Below are positions 1 to 10,569 of a stretch of 64,000 nt of DNA, one piece after another. The position numbers and the translations under genes were made by a program. The stretch comes from Polyporus tsugae (taxonomy: Eukaryota; Basidiomycota; Agaricomycetes; Polyporales; Polyporaceae): positions 3,658,001 to 3,722,000 of the forward strand of contig JAHRBS010000007.1 in NCBI GenBank assembly GCA_024305745.1, given 5' to 3'. The notes below the pieces were generated by a model. It did not search any database. It was not told the DNA's origin and saw only the letters and a program-made list of their open reading frames with translations. How positions within the stretch are numbered: the stretch's first letter is position 1; each line of letters starts with the position of its first letter.

Positions 1-605
1 CTCTCCGGGCGATAGTGCCAGATTTTCTGCATGGCGAGGAGGAGTGTGGGGATGGGATCCGGGACAAAGGAACCTTGGCTTGACATAGGAGCGGCTTCGA
101 GGCAGAAAAGGCGGATGGAAGCCGGGTGTGGACAGCGGGCGGGTCTGGGTGAGATTCACTATATTGTAATACACGTACTTTGTAGTGGCCGGAAGAGTGT
201 ATGTTTGAGAGTGACTAGAGGGAAGTAGGAGGAGCGTTGGCAAGTAAGTATCCCTATATAGACCAACTTGCCCACGCCTCGGCGCTTGGTCTTGCATATT
301 GGGCGTCTGAGGGCATCCTTGGACCTTGGGCTTGTCGCTGAAGATGATGATCATGTCGACTTCGTCTTGCCTTTCGCATCCGCTACAAGTCTGCTATATC
401 GTCCACTGGGTGTACGCCATGTTTGCGGTGTTTTGTCGCACTGGTGCAGCCTCGGCCATCAGTTCTTGAACCCCCCAGTCACCAGACTACTGCGGCATCT
501 CGGTTGCGAACTTCGATAGCTTCGGATGACTCTGATTCCTGACATATAAATCCATGTCTTTCCAACCTAGCATGCCTGCCCACCATCGTCGCTCACTGCA
601 CCGTC
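1..605. other. left-edge intergenic sequence
   Basis: No convincing gene is visible. Short open frames exist on both strands but show no family resemblance and no splice logic. The right part is presumably the promoter and leader of the deaminase gene that starts at 606; a TATA-like CATATAAA lies at 543-550. A gene ending left of the window cannot be excluded. Confidence 0.5.
543..550 (+). promoter_or_regulatory. TATA-like box of the deaminase gene
   Basis: CATATAAA lies about 56 nt upstream of the chosen start codon at 606. The spacing is short but possible for a fungal gene with a brief leader. Assignment is by motif only. Confidence 0.3.
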
Positions 606-2750
606 ATGGAGGAGTATCTGGCAAAGCGGCAAAGCGTCATCGTCGAGGACCGGGCGAATCGAGTGGACAGGAACACCACGTACAAGCTCTCTCCTGAGGA
701 GTGCAGAGCCGATGAGGTTCTCAAGCGCATCCGCAAAGAAGAGGGCGAAACCATCTGGGGGAAGGAGCTGCTACATGGTTCTGAACAGCTCTTCCCTGGC
801 ATGGAGTTTCTGACCGGTACGGGTTGCTTTACCACACTGTGCTCCATAACCTTACCAGACAACGCCCCTTAGCTCGCGACACCATACTTGGCACACAGGT
901 CTATGATATACTAAGCCACGTCGGTCCTAAGTCTTGCCAAGATGACGGGTGTCATGCTGACGTCTATATGCCAGATGCCCAAAGGCGGGCTCCTGCACCT
1001 CCATCTAGGCATGGTCGTTCGAGTCGATAAACTTCTCCAACTAGGACTCCAGTATCCCGCCATGCATGTCCGCGTCTCCGCTCCCCTCAACACCGACAAC
1101 CTCAAGACTCTGCAGCCTTCCTTCCGCGCTCTACCCCAAGAGCAGTGGACAACTCATCCAAGCCTCAGCGACCCGCTCTACGTGCCAGACTCGTGGGTAT
1201 CCCTCCAGAAGGCGCGCAGCAATTTCAGCGAGGCCTTGGGCGGCCCCGAGGGCTTCGACCGCTGGGCGACGGACTGGATGATCATCAACCCGTCCGAGGC
1301 GTACGGGACGCACAACTCACCCGACAAGATCTGGTCCAAGTTCGGCGCTGCGTCGACGGTGTCTGCGGTACAGTGCACATCCGCGAAAGGCCGAAGCCGG
1401 GTTTAACGGACGCTGATATCCTGCGCTGTAGGGCATGATCTTCTACTTCCCACTCTGGATCGAGTACGTCCGCGAGGTCTTCCTCTCGTCGGTCGAGGAC
1501 GGCATCTCCTACGTCGAGTCCCGCTTCATGTTCGGTATCAAGTGAGCAACCATTCGTCTCCTGCGCACTCCGCCCCTTCCGCACTCACGCGCACAGGTAC
1601 ATGATCGGCGTCGACGGCAAGGAGGACGTCCCGCACCGCGCCTGGCTGCGCGCATACGACCAGGTCATCGCGGACGTCAAGATGACGGTCGCCGCGCGGG
1701 GCAAAGAGGGTGCGTTCCTCGGGTCGAAGATCATCTACTCGGTCATGCGCAATATCAGCTGCGAGGACATGGACTGGCACCTCGACAACTGCCTCGCGCT
1801 CAAGCGCGAGTTCCCGCATTTGATCGCGGGCTTTGACGTCGTCGGGCACGAGGACTCGCTGAGGCCGCTCATATACTACGCGGAGCCTTTTTTGCGGTTT
1901 TTGGAGAAACAGAAAGGGAGTGGGGTCAAAGTTCCGTTCGTGTTCCATGCGGGGGAGACACTTGGGGACGGGAGTGCGGCGGACATGAATCTGTACGATG
2001 CGATTTTGTTGGGGACGAAGCGGATCGGCCATGGGTGAGCACGCTTCTTGTTTTAAATGTGCTCGGGCCCGGGGCCATCGAGGTTAACGTAACGCCAACC
2101 AGCTTTTCGCTCATTAAGCACCCACGACTGATGGAGTTGTGCAAGGAGCGGAAGATCTGCGTCGAGGTGTGTCCGATATCGTGAGTGGGGCGCCCACATC
2201 CCTTTCGGAACAGGACATCTCGCTCACCATTCAATCCGTCTAGCAATGAGATTTTGGTACGCAGCGCCACACGTATATGTACTCAGTTGTGAGATTGACT
2301 TCGTCTCCAGCGTTACTGCGGCTCGATGCCGATGCACCCACTCCCCGCGCTCATGAACCAGGGCGTGCACGTCGCCCTATGCTCGGACGATCCGGCCGTG
2401 TTCGGGAACATGGGCCTCTCCTTCGACTTCTTCCAGGCGAGTGCCCACATTCTGCGTCCGTGGCCATGCGTGTCCTCATGTTCGATGATTGCTAGGTGTT
2501 CGTCGCGAGCGACGTTCATGGACTCGCCACGCTCCGGGAGCTTGTGTGGGATAGTATCCGGGTACGTCCGCATATCCGAGTCGCCCCTCTGTCGCTTGAA
2601 AGAGACTCTGATTCCCCTCGATAGTACTCGGCCCTGGAGGAAGACGAGCAGACGCAGGCGTTTGCGACGCTCGAAGAACAGTGGGACACATTCGTGCGGT
2701 ATATCCTCGAGACGTACGGGAAGCCTGCAGACACCAAGGGAGAGGTTTGA
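606..2750 (+). CDS. adenosine deaminase, ADGF/ADA2 (CECR1) type
   Basis: Predicted metal-dependent deaminase turning adenosine into inosine. About nine exons. Exon 1 (606-816) gives an ADGF-like N-terminus beginning MEEYLAKRQ. Exon 2 is a 47-nt mini-exon (873-919) encoding ARDTILGTQVYDILSH, and exon 3 starts at 975 with MPKGGLLHLHLG, carrying the first zinc-ligand HxH pair. Later exons show WSKF, the VAGFDVVGHED-like block (IAGFDVVGHED), FHAGET (catalytic Glu and zinc His), KRIGHG and CSDDPAVFG (metal Asp pair). The order and spacing match ADA2 rather than ADA1. The residue after HLHL is Gly where many relatives have Asp; animal ADA2 also varies here, so activity is not excluded. No signal peptide is evident, unlike secreted animal ADGF, so a cytoplasmic or leaderless protein is inferred. 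The end is the TGA after TKGEV. Confidence 0.88.
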
Positions 2751-3048
2751 CCGTGTCGCGATACCAGACTATATTTTCAACATTTAGGTCGTTTCATAAC
2801 CCATCTTCAGGCTTCAACAGTTAATGTGAGTGCTAGCTTCATTCGAGCTTCCCGCAGTGCTTTGGTCTAACCACCGACCTATAGTGAGTCTATGATAGAA
2901 CTGCATTGACTCTGTGACATATATATACCGATGAACAGATCGCGTGAGGGATGCAACATGTACTAATACAATATAGATAGAATAACAACCACCCAGGTCC
3001 ATTCCCCTAACTCTGGCATACTCACACGTCCCAAAGGTGCGGTGCAAG

Positions 3049-3763
3049 CTAAAAGGCGGACCGCCAGTACCCCTGCGGGGCCACCCAAGCGCGCTCAAAT
3101 GCGTCTTCTTCCACGCAGAGGATCAAGTGCTCGGGGATGACGTCCATCGAGTCTGCCGCGGTGGAGGTCAACGCCCTTTCCGGCGCATACATCAGGATGG
3201 AGGGCATGCCCCCAGCGTCCAATGCCGACGAGACCCCTGGATGGCCTTCGGGAACGCTACTAGAAGCGCTATCGACCGGCAGGACGTACGGAATACGCTG
3301 CTTCCTCACCGAGCCTGAACCGGTCGAGTCGGAACCCGGGCCGTCTAGCAGAGATGAGGCCCCTGGCCGCGTCCACTCCAAGTTGGGGAACAACAAGTCC
3401 AACCCGGGACCAGATGGGGATGGGCGGACGCGAGGGGCGGCCGTGCCACCTTCTTGCTGCTGGGTGCTGTTGGTTCCGTCACGGGGGGAGGGTACAGTTG
3501 GTGTGGTCAGTTCGTTTAAGCCTCCTCCATGGGAGAAACTGGTTGACTAACCTTGCTTGTTCGGAGGCCACAGGCTCCGCCGCCGGGCCGCGAGCTGTGG
3601 GGTTCTCCGCAACCGCGCTGTCCGATGTACTGAGCCTACGGGGGTGAGTTTACTTAGTCCGTCCGCAGCCTGAGAGGAAATCACAAACTTACCCGCTAGG
3701 CGCAGGACCATCATGGACTTGTCCGTTGGATGGGACTGTCTGTTCGCCGATGTGCATGGCCAT
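3049..3763 (-). CDS. small hypothetical protein, three exons
   Basis: Not recognised. Read on the minus strand, the start at 3763 gives MAMHIGEQTVPSNGQVHDG; a GTAAGT donor and a CCCCGTAG acceptor join a second exon (RLSTSDSAVAENPTARG), and a third exon runs to the stop at 3049. The last exon is well composed and ends with ILMYAPERALTS, then an acidic helix-like stretch (SMDVIPEHLILCVEEDAFER) and WVAPQGYWRSAF. There is no membrane segment or catalytic motif. The gene faces the ADGF gene tail to tail, 298 bp away, and has a good TATA box about 170 nt upstream. The exon joins keep frame, which supports a real gene of roughly 180-190 residues, probably lineage-restricted. Confidence 0.6.
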
Positions 3764-4569
3764 TGTAGATCGATTTCAACAGAGAGACGTTGGGGGAGGT
3801 GCGTCTAACTGAGAGTAAAGAAGTCCGAGACACAAGACCTGCGAACAAAGAAGAGTGGTGTGGAGGAGTGGCGCAGACGGCGGGTGATGGTCGAGAGGGT
3901 GAGGGCGAGCAATATGTCAAGCCCATAAAGCCCTTTATATATACCCAGCCTCCGGCATTATATTACACCCAGTGGCGGGACTCCTAGACAACGGTATAGC
4001 AGAAACATAGGAGCGACGCTTGCTCCTGGCACTTAATTCAGATGCAAAATACAAAAAGCGTCTCTTGGAGTGCTTTTGAGGAGGCCGGGTGGGGCCGGGC
4101 GACCACACCCGACGCCACTGCACAAGCGGCCTATTGTCCGACTCGTATGGGGATCTTCTGCGAGGTGGCCTGCAAAGAATGGAGACATTCGAAAACGAGC
4201 AGCAGTAGAAACAGAGTTTTCTCTGTGCTTGGACGTCCGCGTCATGTCGTGAGCGACCGAGAGACGATAAGTATTCGGGTGGAGGTGGATAGCCCGTAAG
4301 TGTTGACGCGTGACGGCCAAGGGTGTTTTGCATAGCTTTGATGGGGGAACGTATCTTCCGGAAGCAGTCTCAGTCTCTACTGGAAGGAATGCACGAGCGG
4401 GGTTGGAGACCATGTAAGGCAGAGAATCCATGCATTTTACAAGCCTGTAGTACAGCATCAAGAAGCCCTCTGGTAGATTGTGAGATGTGCAACACGAGCG
4501 GACCTTGGCCCCGATCCGGTGCACTTTCCGGTTCTACACAGCATACTATACACACATGTTTCCTTTTAC
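3764..4569. other. intergenic, promoter of 3763 gene and 3' flank of tryptophan synthase
   Basis: Besides the TATA box near 3938 I see no gene. Overlapping open frames on both strands here show neither family resemblance nor consistent codon use. Confidence 0.5.
3934..3942 (-). promoter_or_regulatory. TATA box of the small hypothetical gene
   Basis: On the minus strand the sequence reads TATATATAAAGGG. It sits about 170 nt upstream of the ATG at 3763, leaving room for a leader of about 140 nt. Confidence 0.5.
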
Positions 4570-7217
4570 CTACTGACCTTTGCTGTTCTCCAGTGGCGAA
4601 TTAGAGATATACCAGTCGAGCTTCTGCTCCCATTTGCCAGGGAGGAGCTGCGAAATCTCCTCAACGTCCTTGTCGCCACGGCCGGACAAGCACTGCGTAA
4701 CGACATAGGGGTTGTTAGTCCCGTGATATGAGAATGAACAAAAAGAAGACGCGACGCACGATGACAATGTTCGCGTCCTTCGGCAGGGTCTTTGCAAGCT
4801 GGACACCGCCCCACACAGCATGCGATGACTCAAGGGCTAAAAAGAATGGGGGACACCTGTCAGCCGACACCTCCTGTAAGTGGCGTGGGGCACTGACCAG
4901 GGATGATACCCTCTAGTTGAGTGAGCATCCTGAAGCCGCGGAGGGCCTCCTCGTCGGTAGCGACGGTGTACTCCGCACGGCCGGAGTCTTTCAACCAGGC
5001 GTGCTCAGGTCCGACACCAGGGTAGTCCAAACCAGCAGAGATCGAGTGCGTCTCGACGATCTGGCCCGTCGTCGACTGCAGAACGTACGTCCGTACCCCA
5101 TGGAAGACACCAGTGTGGCCCTTGCTCAGCGTTGCGCTGTGCTTGTCGCCATCCAGGCCCTCGCCGCCAGCTTCGACACCGATCAGCCGCACGTTCTTCT
5201 CCTCGATGAAGTCGTAGAACGTCCCGATCGCATTGCTGCCGCCCCCGACGCACGCGACGACCGCCTCGGGCAGCTTCCCTGTCTGCGCCTTCAGCTGGCT
5301 CTTGATCTCCTGCCCGATCACCCGCTGAAAGTCGCGCACGATCGTCGGAAACGGGTGCGGACCAATCGCAGAGCCGATGAGGTAGTGCGTGTTCGCGAGG
5401 TTCGTTACCCAGTCCCGCATAGCCTCATTCACCGCATCCTTGAGCGTACATGACCCCGAGTGGACAGGGATGACCTCTGCGCCGAGCATGCGGATGCGGA
5501 AGACGTTGAGTGCCTGCCGGCGGACATCCTCCGCACCCATGTAGATGATGCACTGGAGCCCGAAGCGGGCGCACGCAGTTGCGGTCGCGACGCCGTGTTG
5601 GCCTGCGCCGGTCTCGGCGATGATGCGGGTCTTGCCTAAGCGTTTTGCAAGAAGAATCTACAGCGCAACTGGTGAGTCCAATGTTGGGGAATAGGAGGGA
5701 AAGCATCATACCTGGCCAATAGCATTGTTGATCTTGTGCGAACCAGTGTGGTTCCTAGAGCGAATGATCAATGACGGTCGGATTGAAGTTGTTGCAGAGG
5801 TCACGTACAGATCCTCGCGCTTGAGCCAGATGGTCGCGCCACCCGCGTGCTCGGTGAGCTTCTCGGCCTTGTACAGATTTGACGGGCGGTTCATGTACCC
5901 GTACAGGCTCTCCCACTCCTTGATGAATTCAGGATCCTTCATCGCCGCCTTGTGCGCCTCCTCGACCTCGATCAAGCAATCCCAGAGCGCCTCTGGAACG
6001 TACTGCCCACCGAACTGACCGAAGCGCGGAGGCAGAACGTTCTTCGACGCCGAATCGGCTGATACGCCGGATTTCTGGCTAGGGCGCGAGCGTGACGATG
6101 TTGAGCGGGGGGTGAGGGACGGGCGTTTTGGCGGCTGGCCCTTCAGACTGATTTCCGCACAGTATTCCTCGACCTTCTTGGGGATTTGGCCGTCTGGTGC
6201 TAACTTGATGATTGCGGTGAGACGGCTGCCGATGACGACGCCATCTGCACCCGCGTCCGCGACGAGGTCGAAGTGCGCACGTGTCGCAACTCCGAAGCCG
6301 ACCGCGAGCGGGACGTCGGTGAAGTCTCGGACCCGTGAGATGAGGTCCGGAAGTGCGCTGTTCATTGTCCCCGTGACTGAGGAACCCGTGGTACCCATCT
6401 GGGACGTGGCGGAATGCTAAGTGAACACGTAGGGCTAACTCCGAGAAACTCGGCGCAGACCTTGGATACGACATAGATGAAGGTATCGGCGATTGACGTC
6501 AAGAATTCAATACGGCCAAGGGATGTTGAAGGAGCGATAAGAGGGACGTAGGATAGACTTGTGTCGAGGGTTTCAGACAAAGACTAGGGTCGAGCAGGGA
6601 AACTCACTTTACAGCGCGGCACTTGTCGCGGAAAGTGACCGCTTCCTCGGGTGGCAGATCGACTACAATGTATCCGTTCGCTCCAGCTTCCACAGCATCC
6701 TGGATAGCCTTGTCTTCCCCATAGGCAAGCATTGGGTTATAGTATCCTGAAGAAGGAATTGAGACGACTTCAGAAGGAAGACGTCCCCCGAACGGAAAGA
6801 TGACTCACCCATCAAAAGTACAGGCACAGTGAGGCCCTTGTTACGCGCCTCTCTAACCATCCCAAGACATTGGGCATAGTCGACGTTGTTATTGAGTGCG
6901 ATCTAAACATTATGTGCCGGTGCTCAGAGTAAAAGCTTGCAAAGACAGGTTGTGTACGCACTACGTTGGTCTCCTGGATTGCAGGGCCATCTGCGATGGG
7001 ATCGGAGAAGGGTACACCGAGCTCTATGACGTCTGCTCCCCCTTCTTGCATAGAGAGTAGGATTGGAACGGTGTCCTCCACCTTGGGATAGCCGGCGGTC
7101 ACGAAAGTGACAAGGGCTGGACCCGTCTGTGGAGGTTATGAGCCGACGCTGGTAGCAGGACAGTGCTTCACTCACTGCTTGGTTCTTTTCCTCGAATACT
7201 TTCTTGAGGGCCTCCAT
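4570..7217 (-). CDS. trp-3/TRP5 homologue: tryptophan synthase, fused alpha-beta
   Basis: Catalyses the last two steps of tryptophan synthesis: the alpha domain cleaves indole-glycerol phosphate and the beta domain (PLP) joins indole to serine. About ten exons on the minus strand. The alpha domain starts [14 protein letters not shown] and shows [27 protein letters not shown] (both catalytic acids present), [24 protein letters not shown] and [11 protein letters not shown] Ser/Arg-rich linker follows, then the beta domain with [24 protein letters not shown] (PLP lysine), [20 protein letters not shown] (PLP phosphate loop), [11 protein letters not shown] and, near the C-terminus, CLSGRGDKD. It ends SPLENSKGQ. 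The start at 7217 was chosen because MEALKK matches the usual fungal N-terminus; an upstream in-frame extension begins with a proline-rich stretch unlike the family. Fusion with alpha first is the fungal norm. Cytoplasmic. Confidence 0.95.
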
Positions 7218-7247
7218 GGTGGGTGGTGGGAGCGGATGAAAGGACAA

Positions 7248-7265
7248 GAGTCAGGACCAGAGTCA
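7248..7265 (-). promoter_or_regulatory. paired TGACTC (Gcn4/CPC1-like) motifs upstream of tryptophan synthase
   Basis: Two TGACTC cores lie at 7260-7265 and 7248-7253, reading towards the tryptophan synthase start, 12 bp apart and about 31-48 nt before the ATG. The outer one reads ATGACTC. This core is the binding site of the bZIP regulator of general amino-acid control (Gcn4/CPC1) in other fungi, and tryptophan genes are classic targets. Function here is inferred. The divergent asparaginase gene starts at 7434 and could share the region. Confidence 0.4.
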
Positions 7266-7433
7266 TTTATCTAAGAGTCGGCTAGATTAGATAACAAAAA
7301 GTTAATCCCAATCGTGTAATCTAACCGATTACTGGCGACGTTCCGACCTCGGAGTCGGAGTAAGTAGCACATCCCTTGCCTCCTGCCGCCATTTCTAGCA
7401 CAATTCCCAGCTATCTCACCTCACTCGCTCACA

Positions 7434-9943
7434 ATGGATCTTTCAGGGTCCTCCGACGAGTCGAAGGTCCTTATTCTGAACACCGGAGGAACGATCAACA
7501 TGATATTCAGCCAACAAGGCTATGTTCCAGAGCCATATGTCCTGACTGAAACGCTTCATAGTCAACATCGCTTCCACGACCCTCTCGAAGAATCGCTTTT
7601 CTCTCATTCCGGGTCGCTGGAGGGCTACAGGAGGTGGAGCAACAATGGCAAGGCCAGCCCGACCGGCGCAACATTTGCTAGCCGCGAGCCATCTCCGAGT
7701 CGTGGCGGGTTTCGCGCACAGGTGTACCAGTCGCTCACCTTGAATGTCCGATCATCACGCCCGATAGGCTTACCGGAACACCTGGCGGTGTCTACAGAAC
7801 AGGTTATACCGCGCCAACCGGTATGCAGACAGATATCGAAGGATGTTTACGAGGCTCAGTTGCCGACGCTCGTGATGCCCAGAAGCAGCGGTCCTGGCGG
7901 CAGCCGCAAGCGGATCCGGTATGCCGTTCTTGAGGTCAGCGCCCCGACAAATGCAGTTGTTACGTTGACTTACATCGCACATAGTGGCACCCTCTCTTAG
8001 ACAGCAGCAATATAGAGATACAAGGTAAACGGCTGTGCAGTTGCCTATGTCCGACTAGCCTTCTGATCCACTTTGTCATGCCTCAGCACAGACTGGATCA
8101 GAATTGCGTCTGACATCGAATTGAACTACTCCAACTTCGATGGGTTTGTCATTCTACACGGCACGGATACTATGTCCTACACGTCGTCCGCTCTCAGCTT
8201 CATGTTGGAGGATTTGGGAAAGACCGTCGTGCGTCTGCCTTTTTCCTTCAAGTATCTGCCGCAAGGCATTTGAACCTATTATTCTCAGGTCGTGACTGGT
8301 GCCCAGATTCCGATGTCTCAGCTCCGCAATGATGCCGTAGACAACCTGTTAGGGGCCTTGGTTATCGCAGGTCATTACATCATTCCAGGTGGGTCGAGTT
8401 GTCTTGTGTTAGCCACTAATTCCCATGATACATGCGCCCCCAACAGAGTGCTGCCTATATTTTAATCACACTCTGTTCCGCGGGAACAGGGTCTCGAAGA
8501 TGTCATCGTACGATCTTAATGCGTTCAGCAGCCTAAACTTCCCTCCGCTTGTCAACGGTAATCCCACTCTTGCGCGTCTCATACTTCCGCTAATCAGCGG
8601 AAAACATTGCTCCCAGTTGGTATCGATATTGTTGTTAACTGGCAGGACGTTCTCCGGCAGACAAGCCTGGAACGCTTCCGGTCCCATAAACGTGAGTACT
8701 TATGGGCGAAATAGACAAGCTACGGTTGGCTGATCTTTTGCGGCTTGCGCCAGTCATGAGTCCACATGTCGGTAAGTACACATATCAGGATGTGGACGGA
8801 ACTTCGAGTGAATATACTTCCACGTACAGCCACTCTGCGACTCTTCCCCGGTATCACCGGAGCAACCATCCGCGCCTTCGTCATGCTGCCGACTCGAGGT
8901 GTTGTGCTCGAGACATATGGCGCAGGAAACGCACCGCAGCGCGCGGACCTGGTCGCAGCGCTCAAGGAAGCTTGCGATAACGGAGTAGTTATAGTTGCGA
9001 TCACGCAATGCAGCAAAGGCTCCGTATCAGACGCATACGAGACCGGTAGAAGCCTTTTGCAAGCAGGCGTTGTCCCTGGGGGTGACATGACTCCGGAGGT
9101 GAGTCCGCAACATCTCTGTCTACGTGTGTCAAACAAGTAACCAACAAAATCGCATGAACCGTACAGTGCGCGCTCACAAAACTCAGCTACCTTCTATCCA
9201 AGCCGGAACTGTCGGTGGCCCAAGTCCGCTCGCTCATCGGAACGCCGCTTCGCGGGGAGCTGACGCTGCCGGAGAGCAAGGTGCCCGCGACCCTCGGCAG
9301 CCAGCCCACCGCCGAGGGCCCCAGCCTAAACAACCTTCAAGGCCTGCTCTCCCAAGTCGTCCGCCTCTCCTCACCCACTTCTGCGACACGCGCCCCGCGC
9401 ATCCTCGTGGACGGCGTGGACGCGCACGACGAGGAAGCTGATAAGGCGACGGCACCGTGGAGTTGGACCGCAGCAGAGGCTGCCTCGACCGAGAGTTCGC
9501 TCTTCCCCTTCTTAGTCCACCTCGCCGTCACGCGCGACGACCCTGAAGGCCTCTCCTTCGCGCTTTCCGTCGACTCCAGCGAGAGCGGGGCCCTCGCCGT
9601 CAGCGGCGGCCTCGCGAACTGTGCGGACCCCGCGTCGGGGAGGTCGCCGCTGCACGCCGCTGCGCTCAACGGTGCGATGCGCGCAGCGAGCACGCTTCTC
9701 GAGGCCGGGGCGCTCGTGCACGTCCGCGATACGCTGGGGCATACGCCGTTGTACTACGCCGCGCGGCAGGGCCACGAGGAGCTTGTGGACCTCCTAGTGA
9801 AGGCTGGCGCGAACTTGGGCGGGGCGGACGTCGATGGGGGTTTCGTGGCGCTCGCTGTGAGGAAGGCGACGCGCGGGCGGGACGAGCGGGCGTTAAGGGT
9901 TTGGAGGAAGGCTGGGGCAGATGTTGTTCATCTGGATGTGTGA
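7434..9943 (+). CDS. cytoplasmic-type asparaginase with C-terminal ankyrin repeats
   Basis: Predicted L-asparaginase (asparagine to aspartate plus ammonia), related to animal ASPG/60-kDa lysophospholipase. The N-terminus carries KVLILNTGGTINM with the first catalytic Thr. A long Arg/Ser-rich insertion follows, then RIRYAVLE joined to WHPLLDSSNIEIQ, and DWIRIASDIELNY with VILHGTDTMSYTSSA (second catalytic Thr-Asp). Next come TGAQIPMSQLRNDAVDNLLGAL, PECCLYFNHTLFRGNR, LRLFPGITGATIRAF, GVVLETYGAGNAP, ITQCSKGSVSDAYETGR and GGDMTPE, then CALTKLSYLLSKPELS. The final exon (to 9943) adds a linker and about two ankyrin repeats (SGRSPLHAAALNGAMRAA; LGHTPLYYAARQGHEELVDLLVKAG). About eight exons. It is divergent from the tryptophan synthase gene, 216 bp away. 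Confidence 0.9.
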
Positions 9944-10174
9944 GACATGACTGTTTTGACATGCTCAGACAGTACATGCTCATGTTCACATTTTTCAGGC
10001 TCTCAGAGGTGGATACATCATACCATCTGTTTATGTGTAGTGATCCTCTGGGGCCACTGTCATAGAGAAAGATACAGGCATGTTTCGAAGTGTAATGATA
10101 GACTGTCAATTACAGTACGTGGTTGTAGAACAAAGTGGCAATGGAGGGGTGTCTTGTTGTACATTACATATCAA
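9944..10174. other. 3' flank of asparaginase gene
   Basis: No gene. Part of it (around 10045-10075) weakly mirrors sequence near 10595-10625, so the adjacent palindrome may extend into this stretch. Confidence 0.4.
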
Positions 10175-10569
10175 GGCAGGCTGAAAGCTTTCTGATTGAT
10201 CTGACCAGGATCTGACCCACTTCAAAGCTGGTAGACCTGCCAGCCCTGGTGCTCGAGTGATGCTTGTTGCGCATGAGTCGACGTCAGACAGCGAGTTCAC
10301 GCAATGGTGAACAACGTGCAACTTGCCCAGGCTGTCCACATCCAACATCAGGGCCCATGACTCCAGTGACACCTGTTGCATGTTGACAACATGCAACAGG
10401 TGTTGCTGGAGTACTGGGGCTGGTGGGTTGGGGTGAATTGCAAGTTGTTCACCCTTGCATGATCACGCAGTCTGGTGTCAACTTACATGCAACAGACATT
10501 GCTGGAGCACCAGTGGTGGCAATTCAACCAGCTTTGAAGCAGGTCAGATCTGAAAGCCTTCAGCCTGCC
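10175..10569. repeat. large imperfect palindrome (fold-back element)
   Basis: The left arm (10175-10385) and right arm (10387-10569) are imperfect reverse complements. Matching blocks include GGCAGGCTGAA at the outer ends, CTTCAAAGCTGGT, CTGGTGCTC, GGTGAACAAC and, at the centre (10370-10402), a perfect odd palindrome around CACCTGTTGCATGTTG. Identity looks to be about three quarters with several indels. Whether this is a fold-back mobile element or a locally inverted duplication cannot be told from one copy. Transcribed, it would form a long hairpin. Confidence 0.7.

Noticed and set aside
8425..8980. Separate frames within the asparaginase gene
   Set aside because: They are exons of the same gene separated by short introns and read partly in shadow frames.
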